In this document: in pieces, positions 13,219-25,073 of the stretch
Position numbering within the stretch: position 1 is the first letter of the stretch
Layout: each line of letters starts with the position of its first letter
NCBI GenBank assembly: GCA_963565915.1
Contig: OY751485.1
Span: 5,828,001-5,892,000 of the forward strand
Direction of reading: 5' to 3'
Length of the DNA stretch: 64,000 nt
Source of the DNA: Entoloma clypeatum
Taxonomy: Eukaryota; Basidiomycota; Agaricomycetes; Agaricales; Entolomataceae
The notes under the pieces: model-generated
What the model saw: the letters and a program-made list of their open reading frames with translations, nothing else
Database searches by the model: none
Told to the model about the DNA's origin: nothing
Translations under genes and position numbers: made by a program

Positions 13219-14591
13219 ATGCATCAATGTCTCAGCACCCTCGACGTCCTTTCCACTATTCTAAATTATCTATACGAAGATCCCATCCATGGCATGCGTA
13301 CCACAGCTTCTCTGGCAGCGACGTGCAAAACTTTCACAGAACCGGCTCTAGACATTCTATGGCGTTCCCTGCCGAGCTTGGTACCAATTGTTAGATGCCT
13401 TCCGCGTAGCGCGTGGGTAGAGGTCCCCGGGGAAGACTTTATTTCGATCCGGACCACGTCCACTCACCGCCGTGTCAAGGAGATAATCATCGTGCGTCAA
13501 ATTCGTGTTTCCAATGACTAGTAGTAGTGACGCTGTCATGCCATAAACTCCTCCAGAGAGTTTCTCGTAGACGTAAAATCAGATCCACAGAGTTTGAGCG
13601 TTTCAAAGCTCGTGTCTCACGTATCAGGTGCATCGGGTGGGTCCCGCACTTATCAGGCGAGTTGTGGAGGGGACGTTCGATAAGTCGTGGTACGACGCTC
13701 TCGAACTTGTTGGGATAATCCCACTGAAGAATTTACGAGCATACCACTGCACCGACTGGCTTGATTACTCCACAGTCTTCCAACGCATCCGGGGAGCTTC
13801 AGAGGTCGTCACTTTGGCAACGCCATACAAGTCGTGTAGATCCCCTAGAACCTCGCAAGTTCGCATCGAGGACCTGACTTCTCTACCCGCGTCTCTCCGT
13901 GTCCTCGGGATTCACCACCTTCCACATCACTTTCCTAGTGATGTCTTTTTCCGCACTGCTTTTGAGAACCTGCGGTGCCTCGAAGTTCTTGAGTGTATGG
14001 ATATGGAGAGCCTAGTACCAGATGACGTGCTCGAACGCCTGCTCTCTCTAACCACCCTCAGAGACTTGCGAACGGCAAACAGTGCAGATGACCAGCTCAG
14101 GTGCCTCCGACGGTTGCGCACCAAACCTTCCTTCCAGCTTCGGCGTTTTTGCGTCATAGAAGCCTCTAGTCTGGAGATCTGCAGTGAGATCTTCAGACGC
14201 ATCGACCTTACTCATCTTCACTCGATCGACATTTGGGTAGGACTGAGAGTCCATGTCCACACATCCGAGATCGAAGAATTCCTCCGCATCGTTGCAGATC
14301 GCTGCCTTCCAAGTGTCCTCCGCGAAATCAATGTTATGTCGGAAGAGAGACACACCCCCGTCGATCCGATGGTAGGGATCGTAGACGCCGTCCGGCCCTC
14401 CAACCTCGAAAAGCTAAGCATCACATGCGACATCGACTTCAACCCCCCCCCCCCCTGAAAAAAGTGCACTCGAACTGTTCACTGCATCTTGGCCGAAGTT
14501 GAAATCGTTCCTGTTCAACGACTGGCTGGTTGCCGGTATCTTACCCAGCGAAGACGAAGGAAGCTCAATCGATCCATACCATTTTCTGTGA
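13219..14591 (+). pseudogene. F-box/LRR pseudogene broken at a poly-C run
   Basis: Exon 1 (13219-13491) encodes an F-box start (LDVLSTILNYL, LAATCKTF, LDILWRSLPSLVPIVRCLP). A 65-bp intron leads to 13557, with FERFKARVSRIR typical of this family. Two breaks follow. At 13628-13656 there are 29 extra bases that begin GT and end AG and are bounded by ATCAG repeats; without removing them the frame is lost. At 14443-14455 a run of 13 C shifts the frame into a stop at 14456. Family-like sequence (SALELFTASWPKLKSFLFNDW) resumes in another phase and stops early at 14591. Sequencing error in the homopolymer is possible, but the early second stop supports a decaying gene. Confidence 0.65.
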
Positions 14592-14795
14592 AAGGAACGG
14601 GAATGTTTGGGCCGGGAAGCAAGACAGAAATGGGAAACGTAGTTCGATGTACGGCGTGACAAGACATTTAGATCAAAACAAATTGACATCCTGAAGCTGT
14701 GTAAATGTACTCATTGAAATCCTGACGCAGCCTACACAAGCCGTTGTAAGTACTACCAAGATTCAAGGGCAATGGGGCAGCCCTTTCACGAGACC

Positions 14796-17398
14796 TCAAG
14801 TCACAGACATGACGCTGACCGCTGGACTCTTCGAAGACGCCGGAGACGCAGCCACCGAGGACGACGAAGCCGAAGACGCCTTCCAAAACATGGACGGTGC
14901 CTTCAGCTTCAGCTTCATCGTTCTCCTCCTTGAGCTCTCCCCATCCCGCTTGTCGTCATGGCCGTGTTCTTCCCGTATCTGCTGCACCGTGCTAGTGTCG
15001 GGTTCAGTTCCTCCTCCCCCCTCCCGACCCCTCTCTTTCTTATTCGTCCGGCGCACGATGGTCCTAACGCTGGACAGCGGAGATGATGACGATCCGGTTG
15101 GGGATGATGCTAGTGGTGATAGTACAATTCTCGGGGTTGATGCAGGTACAGAATGCGATGGCGGTGCTTGGTACGATCCTTGTCCCTCCTCCTGGGACAA
15201 CTCAACGCCAACCTCGGGCAGCGGGATTGTCCCTGGGCTCGGCGGCGGAGGCGGGGGCACCCACGACGGAAGGAAAAATGGTTGAGGTGGGTCGGTGGGG
15301 TCTGTTGTCATTGGTGGCCAGTACATATATGGGTCACCCACCACAAATACAAACCGGCTCGGTCTCTCCTCACCTCCCCCGATTTCCGGCTCAGCAACCA
15401 CCCGTCGATCCGCCCTCATCGCCGCCCAACGTCCAGAGAATGGAGACGTTAAAGGAGAAGGTGAGGACGGTAACAGAGGGGTAGTCAGCGATTGGAGGTG
15501 CAAATTGGACGAGGGTGAGTAGGCTAGGGGGGAGAGGAACGCGGGAGACTGAAGGGGTGAGAGTGAAGGTGGGGAATAGGCATACTGCGGAGGAGGTGAG
15601 TGTGGAGGTAGCATGCCTCCTCTCGGTGTTGGCGTCGACGCAGGGGTCGGGAGCGCCATTGGCTGGAACCTCACGGTCATTGGAGATAGAGGTGAAGCAG
15701 GAGTTCGGATAGTTTGAACCTGTATATCGCCCTTTGGTAGTATCGAACCCCCTGGGCCTAGGGATTGCGGTCGCAGAGGCCCAGGAGAAGGGGGCGGAAA
15801 GTCTTCTTCGTGCCACGTACTAGGTATCAGGGCAACCGGAAGCAGCCACGTCGCGGTGAGCACGACCCCGTAGCCTTTTCAAAGAAGTTAGATAAAGACA
15901 AACAGACGGAAGGAGAGCCCGAGCAGAGCGAATTACTCACCGGCGTCATAGCTCTTGACGGTTCCCCAGCTCCAGGAGATGAACGTCCCGATATATCCGA
16001 CGTACGGGATGATCGTCTGGAAGAGCATCACGGCGGGGCGTACGGCGACGGGGAGGACGTTCACAGGGAGATTCCCGAAAAACCAGGTGAGGGCGGCGGT
16101 GATGACTGCTGCGCGTTTTGTGGCCTCTATTTGGCGGTCGTCGAGAATTTCGAGGACAGGTGGGGGGAGGTACCTGGGGGATAAAAACGTATGAGATCGA
16201 GCTAGGGTGTGGAGGCCGCACGGAGAGCGTACAGTCGGTAGCCCCACCACATGGCTTGTAAGGAGAGTTTGCTTGTAGATGGGACCCAGACGCGCTGCCC
16301 CGCCATCCGAGGAGGAGTGGAGCTCCGTTTTTGAGAGGCATGCTGATCAAGCCCGCCAATGCCGCCAGATCCGGATCCTGGTCCACCTGAACCCAACCCT
16401 GATTCCAGACCGCCACCACCCCAGCTCGAAAACGGCCATAAAGTCCCCACCCATCCCGTGCCTTGCCCATCATGGGTTTCGACTTCACCTGCAGCCTGAG
16501 GAGAGAAAGGCGCAACGGGAAGAATGACCTCCGACTCTGCCAGCTCAACGAGGGAAGCGGTGGTTGGTAGGAGCGGGGAGTACATCATCACGCTTGACCC
16601 GTCAGAGAACATTGACCCTCTGTCGTCATCATCGTCCCCCTGCAATGTCTTCGCCCCGTCCATTGACCTGGGCGATGCCATACTATCCAACACGCTCCAA
16701 ACGCTCCTCCTCCTCCCTCCTCTCTCTTCCCCATCTTCCAGTTGTGCGTTGCCGCTCATGATGACAGGGCTGGACAGCATCGCGATGAGGTGTGCGTCCT
16801 CGAGGGGAAGTGGCCTTAGAACCGGGGTGGCATCTAGGGGAACGGGAAACGGTTGGCTACTAGTCTTTGGAGTGATATCAAGGTCGCCAACGGGTGGACG
16901 CGGGGACTGGTGGCATTCTGGCGATTGAGGTGGCTGTGGCTGCACGGATGAAGAAACCCCAGAACTCGGAAAGACAAGAGCACCAATCAAATCTTGGATC
17001 TTTCGGGCCAGATATTTCGGTTCCTCCGTTTCCGTTCTCGCAGGCAAAGTCTCCCCTGAGCTCGTCGACTGCCCACTGGCAGCCCTAGGGAGGTCCTTCA
17101 GTGCGCCGCTGGTCCAAGAATCATGAGCCACCAGGTTCGAAACAGATGCAGGAACGACATTATCGGATGCCGACCCCCTGGAACTGCCCCAGCTCGAAAA
17201 ACGGCCGAGCACCCTCGAGATTAAGCTTGGAGGTGTCACCGTGTTGTTGTTTCCTCTAGACTGACTATTGTGGCCTGCGATTTTCCTGGTGGGAGCGAAG
17301 ACGGAAGTTTCTGAGGAAGATAATGCCGCTGCAGTTTTGTCGGCGGTTTCGCTGGTGGCTACGGTGGATGGAGGAAAGCGATGGGCATCTTTGGGCAT
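14796..17398 (-). CDS. Large low-complexity protein with central membrane domain, unknown function
   Basis: Three exons (17398-16233, 16173-15941, 15874-14796) join in phase to about 825 residues. Residues 1-380 are Ser/Pro/Gly-rich and acidic in places. Residues about 383-490 form a hydrophobic block (MWWGYRLYLPPPVLEIL, ALTWFFGNLPVNVLPV, YVGYIGTFISWSWGTV, LTATWLLPVALIPSTW) with probably three or four membrane segments. The remainder is Pro/Ser-rich with a basic Lys-rich tail. All introns fall in or beside the membrane block, which is the part most likely to be conserved. In-frame ATGs further upstream (17566) exist. No function is recognised. Confidence 0.75.
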
Positions 17399-18023
17399 TG
17401 ACGTGGTCGTCGGCCTCGTGTGATTTGCACGTTGCCAAGCATGGTGAATGTATGCTGATAAGATAAGATAATCAAGCACAGCGTTGAACTTGAACTGCCA
17501 TCTTTTCAGATGGACGTGGTCGCAATAACTCTTGAATTTCTTATCCCTCCGCGACTCACTTTCCAACCCGTTTCAAGTTCATAAAAAATGATGTACGGAT
17601 GACATTGAATGACACTTCAATGTAAGTACTTCGTCCTGAAACCGGACACGGCTCTGAACTTCGACCCAAAGCTGGACCAGAACGATGGCAATATAGCATC
17701 ATCAACTGGGATCCTTTAACACGTCTCCATGAGCATCCAAGGCTTTGTTAGCAGTGACATGTTGAGCTGGAGATGTACCACATTTTATCAATGCCCTGGC
17801 CCAGGAGTCAATGCAGCATGTGTGACGTTGGATCATGGATGGGACTACGGGGACTATAGTTGTAGAACGACGGCTGCTCCAGAAGACAAATATGTGAGAG
17901 CTCCAGTCCTGCGATTCGTGAGCAACAACTGCGTGATATCATCGTAGAGTACTCAGCAATAGTCAAAAGTGAAAAGGCTACACCACACAGTACAAAGGGT
18001 ACGGAAATACAGGGCATGGAAAA
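17399..18023. other. Intergenic, no gene recognised
   Basis: This 625-bp stretch is upstream of one minus-strand gene and downstream of another. It contains short ORFs only and should hold the promoter of the membrane protein at its left side. Confidence 0.35.
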
Positions 18024-19131
18024 TCAGCAGTTGATAGCCAAACACGGCTCATGGCTGCAGTCAAGCCAGAGCAACATGACGCCCACGCGGCTTGGGGTCA
18101 CCATTCCTGTCGAGACCTATCGGAGACTTCAGCGTAGTATCAAATAAGCTCACAGACATCGATGCTCACCAAAGGATGAATTCCCACTCTGGAGGATGAC
18201 ACCGGCGGCCGACGCGAGGAGATCTAGCTGCAAGGAAACGGGAGTGTCGATCTTTGCGGCGACCGAGTGCACGAACGGATCGGTGCTGCGATGGAGGTAG
18301 AGACTAAAGAACGACCGGGGAAGAATGTTCACGTGGCAGTCAATCATCCAGACACGTTGAGTCTCTGGATCGTAGAGAAAGTTGTCGAGGGAGATGTCCG
18401 AGGGACACAAAATAAGTTCCTCAGCTTCGAGGTGGACACGGTGCTTAGATCCTCCGGGTCGACGAGTCAATGCCTGTCACGAAATCAACTCGAGAGTACA
18501 GAGCTACGAAAGGTGGGAACGGACCTTGTTCACATATTTCTCCAAGGCAGCGGCGTTGACGAACGGGACGGGGGCCTCCCCCATGCAGAAGAAATTGTGT
18601 TGGATGCATCGTCCGCCAACGGGGCCAATCATATCCCCCTTCGGCAGGGGGCACTGCAGCAGCAATGCCACGGTATCGGCAATCTTCACCGCGGCAGTGG
18701 TGACTCGGCTACTGCGCTCCATGTCGGAAAGGCCGGTTCGTCGATCCAGGCGCGGAACGACGAAGCGGCGATGTGCTCGATGACCAAATACGTGCTGCCA
18801 ACCCCATCGCTGAAGACACCGTACACCTCTGCGACGATGGGCGTGCTAGCATGGGACTGAGCTTGCTTGTAGAGATACGCCTGGGTGCTGGCCTCGTTTG
18901 CAAGGCTCGGATTTCCCCGCTTGGTGAACGCCAACGAGCCAGGGTGTGAGGGGTGTGGGACTACATAGGTTCCGGGGCGTTTGGCGCAGTGGTTGATGAT
19001 GCGCTGTTGGGCATCTGTGAGCTGCGACGTCTGTGAGCGCGCTTCGAACGAGCATATGATATTCACGGTGTTGGGACGGTGTTGGTTGGGGGCGCCCTAA
19101 CCCCTTGAAATCGCGAAAGGACGAGAGACAT
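18024..19131 (-). pseudogene. APH/choline-kinase-like phosphotransferase, frameshifted
   Basis: Exons are 19131-19102, 19030 down to about 18525, 18473-18170 and 18106-18024. The kinase-like core has ATP-lobe sequence (YLVIEHIAASSFRAW), then a catalytic loop of the SDISLDNFLYD type (Asp followed by Asn) and VWMIDCHVNILP for the metal-binding Asp. Around 18715-18722 the frame changes: AFPTWS is read in one frame and ERSSRVTTAAVKIADTV in the next, with no possible intron between. This suggests a short deletion. The first intron (GTTAGG donor) and the start are inferred. Intact relatives phosphorylate small hydroxyl substrates, or are of unknown role in Agaricomycetes. Confidence 0.65.
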
Positions 19132-20459
19132 GAGATGGTGGCGGGGCGAAGAGAGAGCGAGTTGCTATCTTACACGGCTGCACGGCTGCACGGTTTTCAC
19201 TGTCATCTCAACGGCTTTCCAGAACGAAAGACTGGTCACATGATTCGGATTTGTTCACTGCATCAGGTCAGTGACCTAGACCCGTATCTCGCAAATATAT
19301 CTTGCCAGCCGACAGGATTGGTTTCGACGTCAGGTTTGGCTCCTCATACCCCGTTTGCGAAAGGTCTAGGTGCCCCTATTGCCGTCTGAATTTCATTCAG
19401 TACTCAACGTCTCACAGAATGAACATAAATGATGGTGATTATCAGGGTACTTCGAGTTGTCAGTCAAGAAACTGGCTCGAAAGCTTAAATTGCAATTATC
19501 TATCGAGGATACGCCGTCTTATACTGACGCTATTTACGAGCCTTCATGCCTGATCCGACACGATTTGGGCTACCAACCAGAAATATGGTCGCGACCTGGT
19601 GCATCGGGGATCCTGTACGACTGTCATCAAGGTGCGATAGTATCAGTTTTCCCAAGCCATAAGTCGATCCTAATAATTGATCTTGGAAGGTATCCCGACT
19701 CGGATGTTTCGTCAATTGATTCGCCGGAGTTTCGCTACGCGTGTGGCTATATCACTTCAAGCAAGGACGGACGACACAGACTTAATGATCGAGTTACAGC
19801 GCCTTCAGGTCTTGCCGAAGCCTTCCTTGGATTGTATTGTCACAAGATCGGTTGTGGTACATTGGCTGGAGGTTCGTCATCATGGTTCAGATGTCAATTG
19901 ACAATGACCGCATTTCGGGATAGAAATTATGTGATAAGCAAGAAGAAATGTTACTGCTACGGAAGAACAGTGTTCGCGCTTAGCGCTTACGTCGTCACCT
20001 AAGTTGAACACCATAAGTGCCATGACGCCCCAAAAACCGTAATGCCGACGCCGATACCCCTGCACTCAGCGATACGATAGCCCTTTCGTTTCCCGCCATT
20101 CCTATCCCTTCACCGCTCCGAGTTCAGCCATCTATCGACCGCAAAACTAGGGTCAGGACGCAAACCAGGACCGAGATGCCCACTAAGCCACCAGCAGGTT
20201 GTTCAGCGTTGATTTACGACTATGTGCACCATCAGGATGGGCACCATGTAGTTCTGAGTGAAGAAGGCCCCCTGGAGAGTGGCGAGGATCCATGCGTTTC
20301 CTAGATCTGTATCCAGAAAACACAAGCCTGAACCCGGTATCGGGGGATGTGGGATGCCTCCCTATCGACCACGCATTGGGTCGCGAGCAGCCAACTAAGA
20401 AGTGTTCAGTGAACTGCACCAAATCCAGGGGGTAAAGGAACACTTACAATTCAGATCCC
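19132..20459. other. Intergenic, one uncertain ORF
   Basis: A 182-codon open frame at 19457-20002 (plus) begins with TTG rather than ATG and contains nothing I recognise. I do not call it a gene. The left end should hold the promoter of the kinase-like pseudogene. Confidence 0.35.
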
Positions 20460-21034
20460 TCAATTCCTCAGTCTCCACCACACGACGACGCCAAAAGCAA
20501 CGGCGACGACGACAAAAGCGACCAAAGCGTACAGGCATCGTCTGGCCCACTTGAGCTCCGCCTTCCTCAAGTATTTGATGAGCATCTGACGCTCTCCTTC
20601 CGTCTTTTCCGGCATCCACACTGCCGAAGACGAGACATTTGGAGCGCGAAGCGGTGACAAGAGGATGAAGGTGCCGAGGACCCAAAATGGCGGAAACACT
20701 GGAGACAAGAGATGAGCACCATGCCACAACACGAACAAGGGAAGAACGCACAGAACCCAAATTTGAATAGATACATCACCAGCGTAACTGGCTCTGCCTT
20801 GAGCGAATATTCCGGGAGATACTCCGAGGAAGAATGGTAGTGGTATGCGGGGAGAATGTCCGAATTGGCAGAGAGAGGGCGGGAATGGGTGAGATGGCTG
20901 CTTTGTCGTCTCAGAGTATGTCCGAAAAAGTCATCTATGGGGTCGAGGTAGCTGTCTGCTGAGGCACGGCGTGTGTGCAGAGGCTCTGGGGAGGATACTG
21001 CGACCTGGGCTTTGTTGTCGAAGCATGCCATCAT
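20460..21034 (-). CDS. Small two-pass membrane protein, unknown function
   Basis: Exons 21034-20752 and 20698-20460 join across a 53-bp intron (GTGCGT...CTCCAG) in phase 1 to 173 residues. The first 75 residues are soluble and Ser/Tyr-rich (HYHSSSEYLPEYSLKAEP). Two hydrophobic segments follow: about residues 79-105 (VTLVMYLFKFGF joined to LFPPFWVLGTFILL) and the C-terminal CLYALVAFVVVAVAFGVVVWW. Between them lies a charged amphipathic stretch (ERQMLIKYLRKAELKWARR). Similar short proteins with a Ser-rich head and two C-terminal membrane segments occur across fungi without known function. In-frame ATG codons at 21034 and 21031 are equally possible starts. Confidence 0.75.
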
Positions 21035-22098
21035 ATTATCAGTGCTCGTTGAGTATACAGCGAGTTATAGTCGAGTCCTGTGGGTTTGCGGGGGTGCCAA
21101 GCGGGGAGGGTAGTGGGTCCATAACCAAAGATTTATAGAGCAATGCAGGGGTAGGTGCGTAATAGAAGAAATCGATATGGGTTGGCGAAATTTACTACCT
21201 TTGGTAAGGTTGGATTTAGGGACAAATACATGCCTACAAATCAAATCCCAACAAACTTGCTTGATTAGGCAATTTTGTGGTCCAATCACCCACGATCCTC
21301 AACCTTCACTCCCATCGTTCAGGCTTCCCTGCGGCCTCGTGCCAGAATACGCTTGATCATTGAACAGGGAAAGAGAGCGAAATATTCAGGGGGCTGAGGC
21401 GGTATTGTCGACTTTGCAAACAAAACTACGCGCAACATTCTGAAAGCACAACGTTCAACCTCAACCATCCTGTATAGTATTGGGCCAAGGCCCCTGAAAG
21501 TATTGAGCAAATCGTCATCAAATTCAAACCAGACTTAACCAGTCGTCGCGAGACTTTCGAGGTTTGAGAACAAGAACGGCCCTCAAAGGTATCGACAGCC
21601 CTGACGATTGGTGTATGGTCTGGAGGATTATCGTCGACGGTCTTCCTCTGAATAGCCTCTTTCGATGGAGATCTTCCGTCATTTTTGTGGTTGGACTCCT
21701 CTACCGCCGTCACTCCAGGTGCTTATATTTCATGGGACCGCGCCCTTCTGGGCGAATGGGCCCGGGGAGGGAGGGACCTGATGTCATACGCAGGTTTCGT
21801 TACAGACTCGGAAGCGAATTTGACCGGGGTTTGACGCACGAGAAATATTCGACTCACGTCGACTTTCAAACGGTTTGCCGCGGTACATAATTTGCTGTTT
21901 GACGCCTGTCTTCGCTTGCAATTTCCCTCCATGCATGACTCGGACGCGGCAGGCATCGGTGATGTTCGTCGTCGAGATTGAAGGGGAAAGCATAAAAGTT
22001 CATTATGTACAATAGTGTAATTCTGCAAGAAAGCAATTACTCGAGGGCCATGTAGATATCTTTCGTCCTCATAACTAAACCTATCAAGGCATCCTCAT
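21035..22098. other. Intergenic, no gene recognised
   Basis: About 1.06 kb with short ORFs only. No repeat or RNA gene is recognised. Confidence 0.35.
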
Positions 22099-22579
22099 CT
22101 ATGTCCATGGAAGGATCGGCCCCTTACTGACTCCCATGAGTCGCCACTTTAGGTTGAGATCTTCTCCTAAACCAACACCATAAAGTTGTTCAACGACCGA
22201 GAAAGGGTTTCGTCGGATGAGGTCGACAGCATCCTCGGGAGTATGTGGTTCGGCATCTGCATCTTGTGAGCGAAAGTGAACAAATAGGTGGGTTTCCTGC
22301 ATCAGTTGCATTTCAGGCACGACATATTTTGCGCTGGTGAGAAAATGAAGGTACGTTGGAGTCATTTCATATTATTGAGACACATACTGCGTATGCTCGC
22401 CCACTAGCTTGATAGCTTGACCTTTGCGGACACCGTCTAGCCCTTCCTCTAGCATTAGGAGGGCTAATGCCCCAAACCCGATGTAAACAAGTCTGCTACG
22501 ACTAATAGACAATGATCATATTCAAAACTGGACATATGTAAGATGCGACATACTCGTCGAGGTTCTGAGGTGCCTTCAT
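22099..22579 (-). CDS. Hypothetical small protein, 5' end uncertain
   Basis: Exons 22579-22554, 22501-22388 and 22333-22099 join in phase (introns 52 and 54 bp) to about 124 residues. A hydrophobic stretch (LVYIGFGALALLMLEEGL) is followed by a soluble C-terminal part (QDADAEPHTPEDAVDLIRRNPF, then YGVGLGEDLNLKWRLMG) that looks like real protein. Upstream, an ATG at 22775 opens a 40-codon frame (MSYDATFNELVDKLTFYK) and another frame reads NAAITRILPIKEEQKKN. These could be earlier exons, but frames and stops do not connect cleanly, so the gene may be longer or partly decayed. The family is not recognised. Confidence 0.5.
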
Positions 22580-22949
22580 GCAGAACCCTCAATGTTTCTT
22601 AGATTCTTCTTCTGTTCCTCCTTGATTGGAAGTATTCTGGTGATGGCAGCATTCATCGGCGAAGCCACGAGTTCCTCTTAGGATTCGCTCGAAGGAATGG
22701 TTGATTCTGGTGAATAATGTCTTTATAAAATGTCAACTTGTCTACAAGTTCGTTGAAGGTGGCGTCATATGACATGGTGATGAGCTGATGACTCGGAGAG
22801 TCGGAGGAACAGTGTTTTGGTGTTCGAGCACATCACGTGAATGCTACACACACATGATTGCGCCATCTTACATCATCTTGCATAGCACGCACTATCAAAT
22901 GACGCATTATAACTTATGAATCTGCTTGATTATAACTGAACTCACCACA
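22580..22949. other. Divergent intergenic region
   Basis: This region contains possible 5' exons of the preceding minus-strand gene (22775 to about 22600) and the promoter of dioxygenase copy B. No other feature is seen. Confidence 0.35.
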
Positions 22950-24473
22950 ATGTCCTCAACCACCGCCACCAGTCCCCCGACGGCCGCCGGCGCACACTTC
23001 TCCAGCGTTCCCATCCTCGACTACTCCCTCCTTTCTTCTCCTGCCACCAGGCCACTCTTTATCGCCCAGCTACAACACGCCCTCATTAACGTTGGCTTCC
23101 TCTACCTTTCCAACCATACTATCCCTTCCTCCACCATCGACCCCTTGCTCGACTACATTCCCAAACTCTTCGCACTCCTACAAGATGAGAAGGAAAAGAT
23201 CCGGATGGTGCATTCACCGCACTTCTTGGGCTACTCGCGATTGGACGCGGAACTAACGAGGGGGAAGGTGGATCACAGGGAGCAGTTTGATTTTGGGACC
23301 AGACATGAGACCCGGTGGAGGGAGGGGGATGGAGATGTGCCCGAGTACTGGAGGCTATGGGGACCGTCGCAGGTTCGTCGCGTCTTCAACCTCCTGATTG
23401 CATGGTGATATGCTGAGGGGTTTTGTCTGGTAATCCAGTGGCCGGACGAATCCGTCCTCCCAGGTTTCCGTCCCGTCCTGGAACGTTACCTCGACCAAGT
23501 CCAAGGCCTCTCCTACACCTTCATATCTCTCCTTGCCGAATCTTTCAATCTCCCACCAGACGCGCTGAATAAGTTCTACGACACGGAAGCAAACATGCAG
23601 CACCGCGCCAAGATAGTGAAGTACCCCGTTGTTACGAACCCGGATGCGCATGCGCATGACCAGGGTGTTGGGCCGCATTATGATGCTGGGTTCTTGACTT
23701 TTGTGCGTCTCAGCTTGCTCTAGCGGTCAGGGTTATGTAATTGAGGGTTGAACTCGACGGGTAGCTCCTGCAAGCCTCGCACCACAAGGGCCTTCAAGTC
23801 CAAAATCTATCTGGAGAATGGATAGACGTCCCACCTATCCCGGGAACATTTGTCGTCAACATCGGAAAAGGTACCCGTCCTCTTCTCTGTCACCTTCTAT
23901 CCACGTAACACCGTTTAAAGCCCTTGAATTCGTAACCCAAGGCCTGGCACGTGCCACATCTCACCGCGTTCTCTCCCCTCGCTCAGGACCCGGAGAACCA
24001 CCGACCCCGAGGTATTCAGTCCCGTTCTTTCAGAACATCAGTTTGGACGTGAGGTTGATTGATAATGTCTTGGACTGTGCGTTTCCCTTGTATCCATTTT
24101 CTCGAGTTGGTACACTCACCGATTTCTAGTCCCGCCCGAGATCCTGAAATTGAAAGACAGTAGAGGATCCGTAGGGGCTACCGAATGTACGTCAGTGGTC
24201 ACCCTCCTCGTAACTCCTTGGCGACCTCGTGGCTGACGCAAGTCTCCAGCCGTCAATTTCACCGAATTCGACCACGAAACCTCGGGCCAGGTCGGGCTGA
24301 TCGGGAGGGTCAAGTGCTTTCTATATTTCTCACCTCTTCTTTTCATTTCGCTGAATGGATTTTTTCCCATTCGTGATTACAGGAGCCACCCTGACGTTGC
24401 AGAGAGGTACTACCCGCGTCTCTTCAAGAAGTATTTTCCGGATGGGTTGCCGAGCGCTGGGATTGCTTATTGA
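22950..24473 (+). CDS. 2-oxoglutarate/Fe(II) dioxygenase, copy B
   Basis: Seven exons (22950-23372, 23439-23702, 23765-23870, 23921-24076, 24130-24186, 24250-24313, 24383-24473) encode 386 residues. Every exon equals that of copy A in length except exon 2, which has two extra codons (HAHDQG versus NDQG region). The iron ligands His221-x-Asp223 (GPHYDAGF) and His279 (ATSHRV) and the 2-oxoglutarate Arg295-Tyr-Ser297 are all present. Copy B keeps Gly where copy A has Arg just after the HxD motif (DAG versus DAR), close to the active site, so the two may differ in substrate. It probably arose with copy A by local inverted duplication. The function beyond the superfamily is unknown. Confidence 0.92.
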
Positions 24474-25073
24474 GAGCCTAATGGGGTACGACGTGACCTG
24501 GACCTGTCTGCGAATGACAGTACGCATGCCAGGCGGGGACGGACGGTCAAATATAAGATATTCAAGTGTATCAGCAAGTTGTACTTACGCTAACTGCAGA
24601 CCCGGATCAAAGATACTGCCCTCGATAAGTAAAGGATGTGGACACTCGCGTTAAAGAGGAAAAGGACGTCACCTTCCTACTTCGAGATTTGAAGCGCAAA
24701 AGGCTTCCACCAGAAGACGAAACTTTCTCGATCCGAATTTCAATAAGTCATATATACATATTGAGTCAGAATCAAGACGGGGAGGGTTTTGAATCTCATT
24801 CGAATTCATTGCGGGATATACATTAAAGTTACACGTACATTTGTATGCAGGACAAGGTGAGATGTTACAATGCCAGATAAAACAAAAAGGATTCCTAGTA
24901 AGTAGCACCTGCGAGGGGGATACAAGTACAAGTCAAGAAGTACACCTGAGATGGATGGATAAAACAAAAAAAAAATGGGGGGTTTCTCGAGCCACTGGCA
25001 CGGCGGAAACTGGTACAATATCGAGTTGTTTTTATCGCACGACGGGCGATATTCATGATAAAAGGATGGCCTT
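24474..25073. other. Convergent 3' intergenic region
   Basis: This 600-bp stretch lies between dioxygenase copy B (plus) and the lipase (minus). No gene or repeat is seen. Confidence 0.35.

Noticed and set aside
19457..20002. 182-codon plus-strand ORF
   Set aside because: It begins with TTG, has no recognisable domain and no promoter signal; it is kept only as a note in the intergenic entry.
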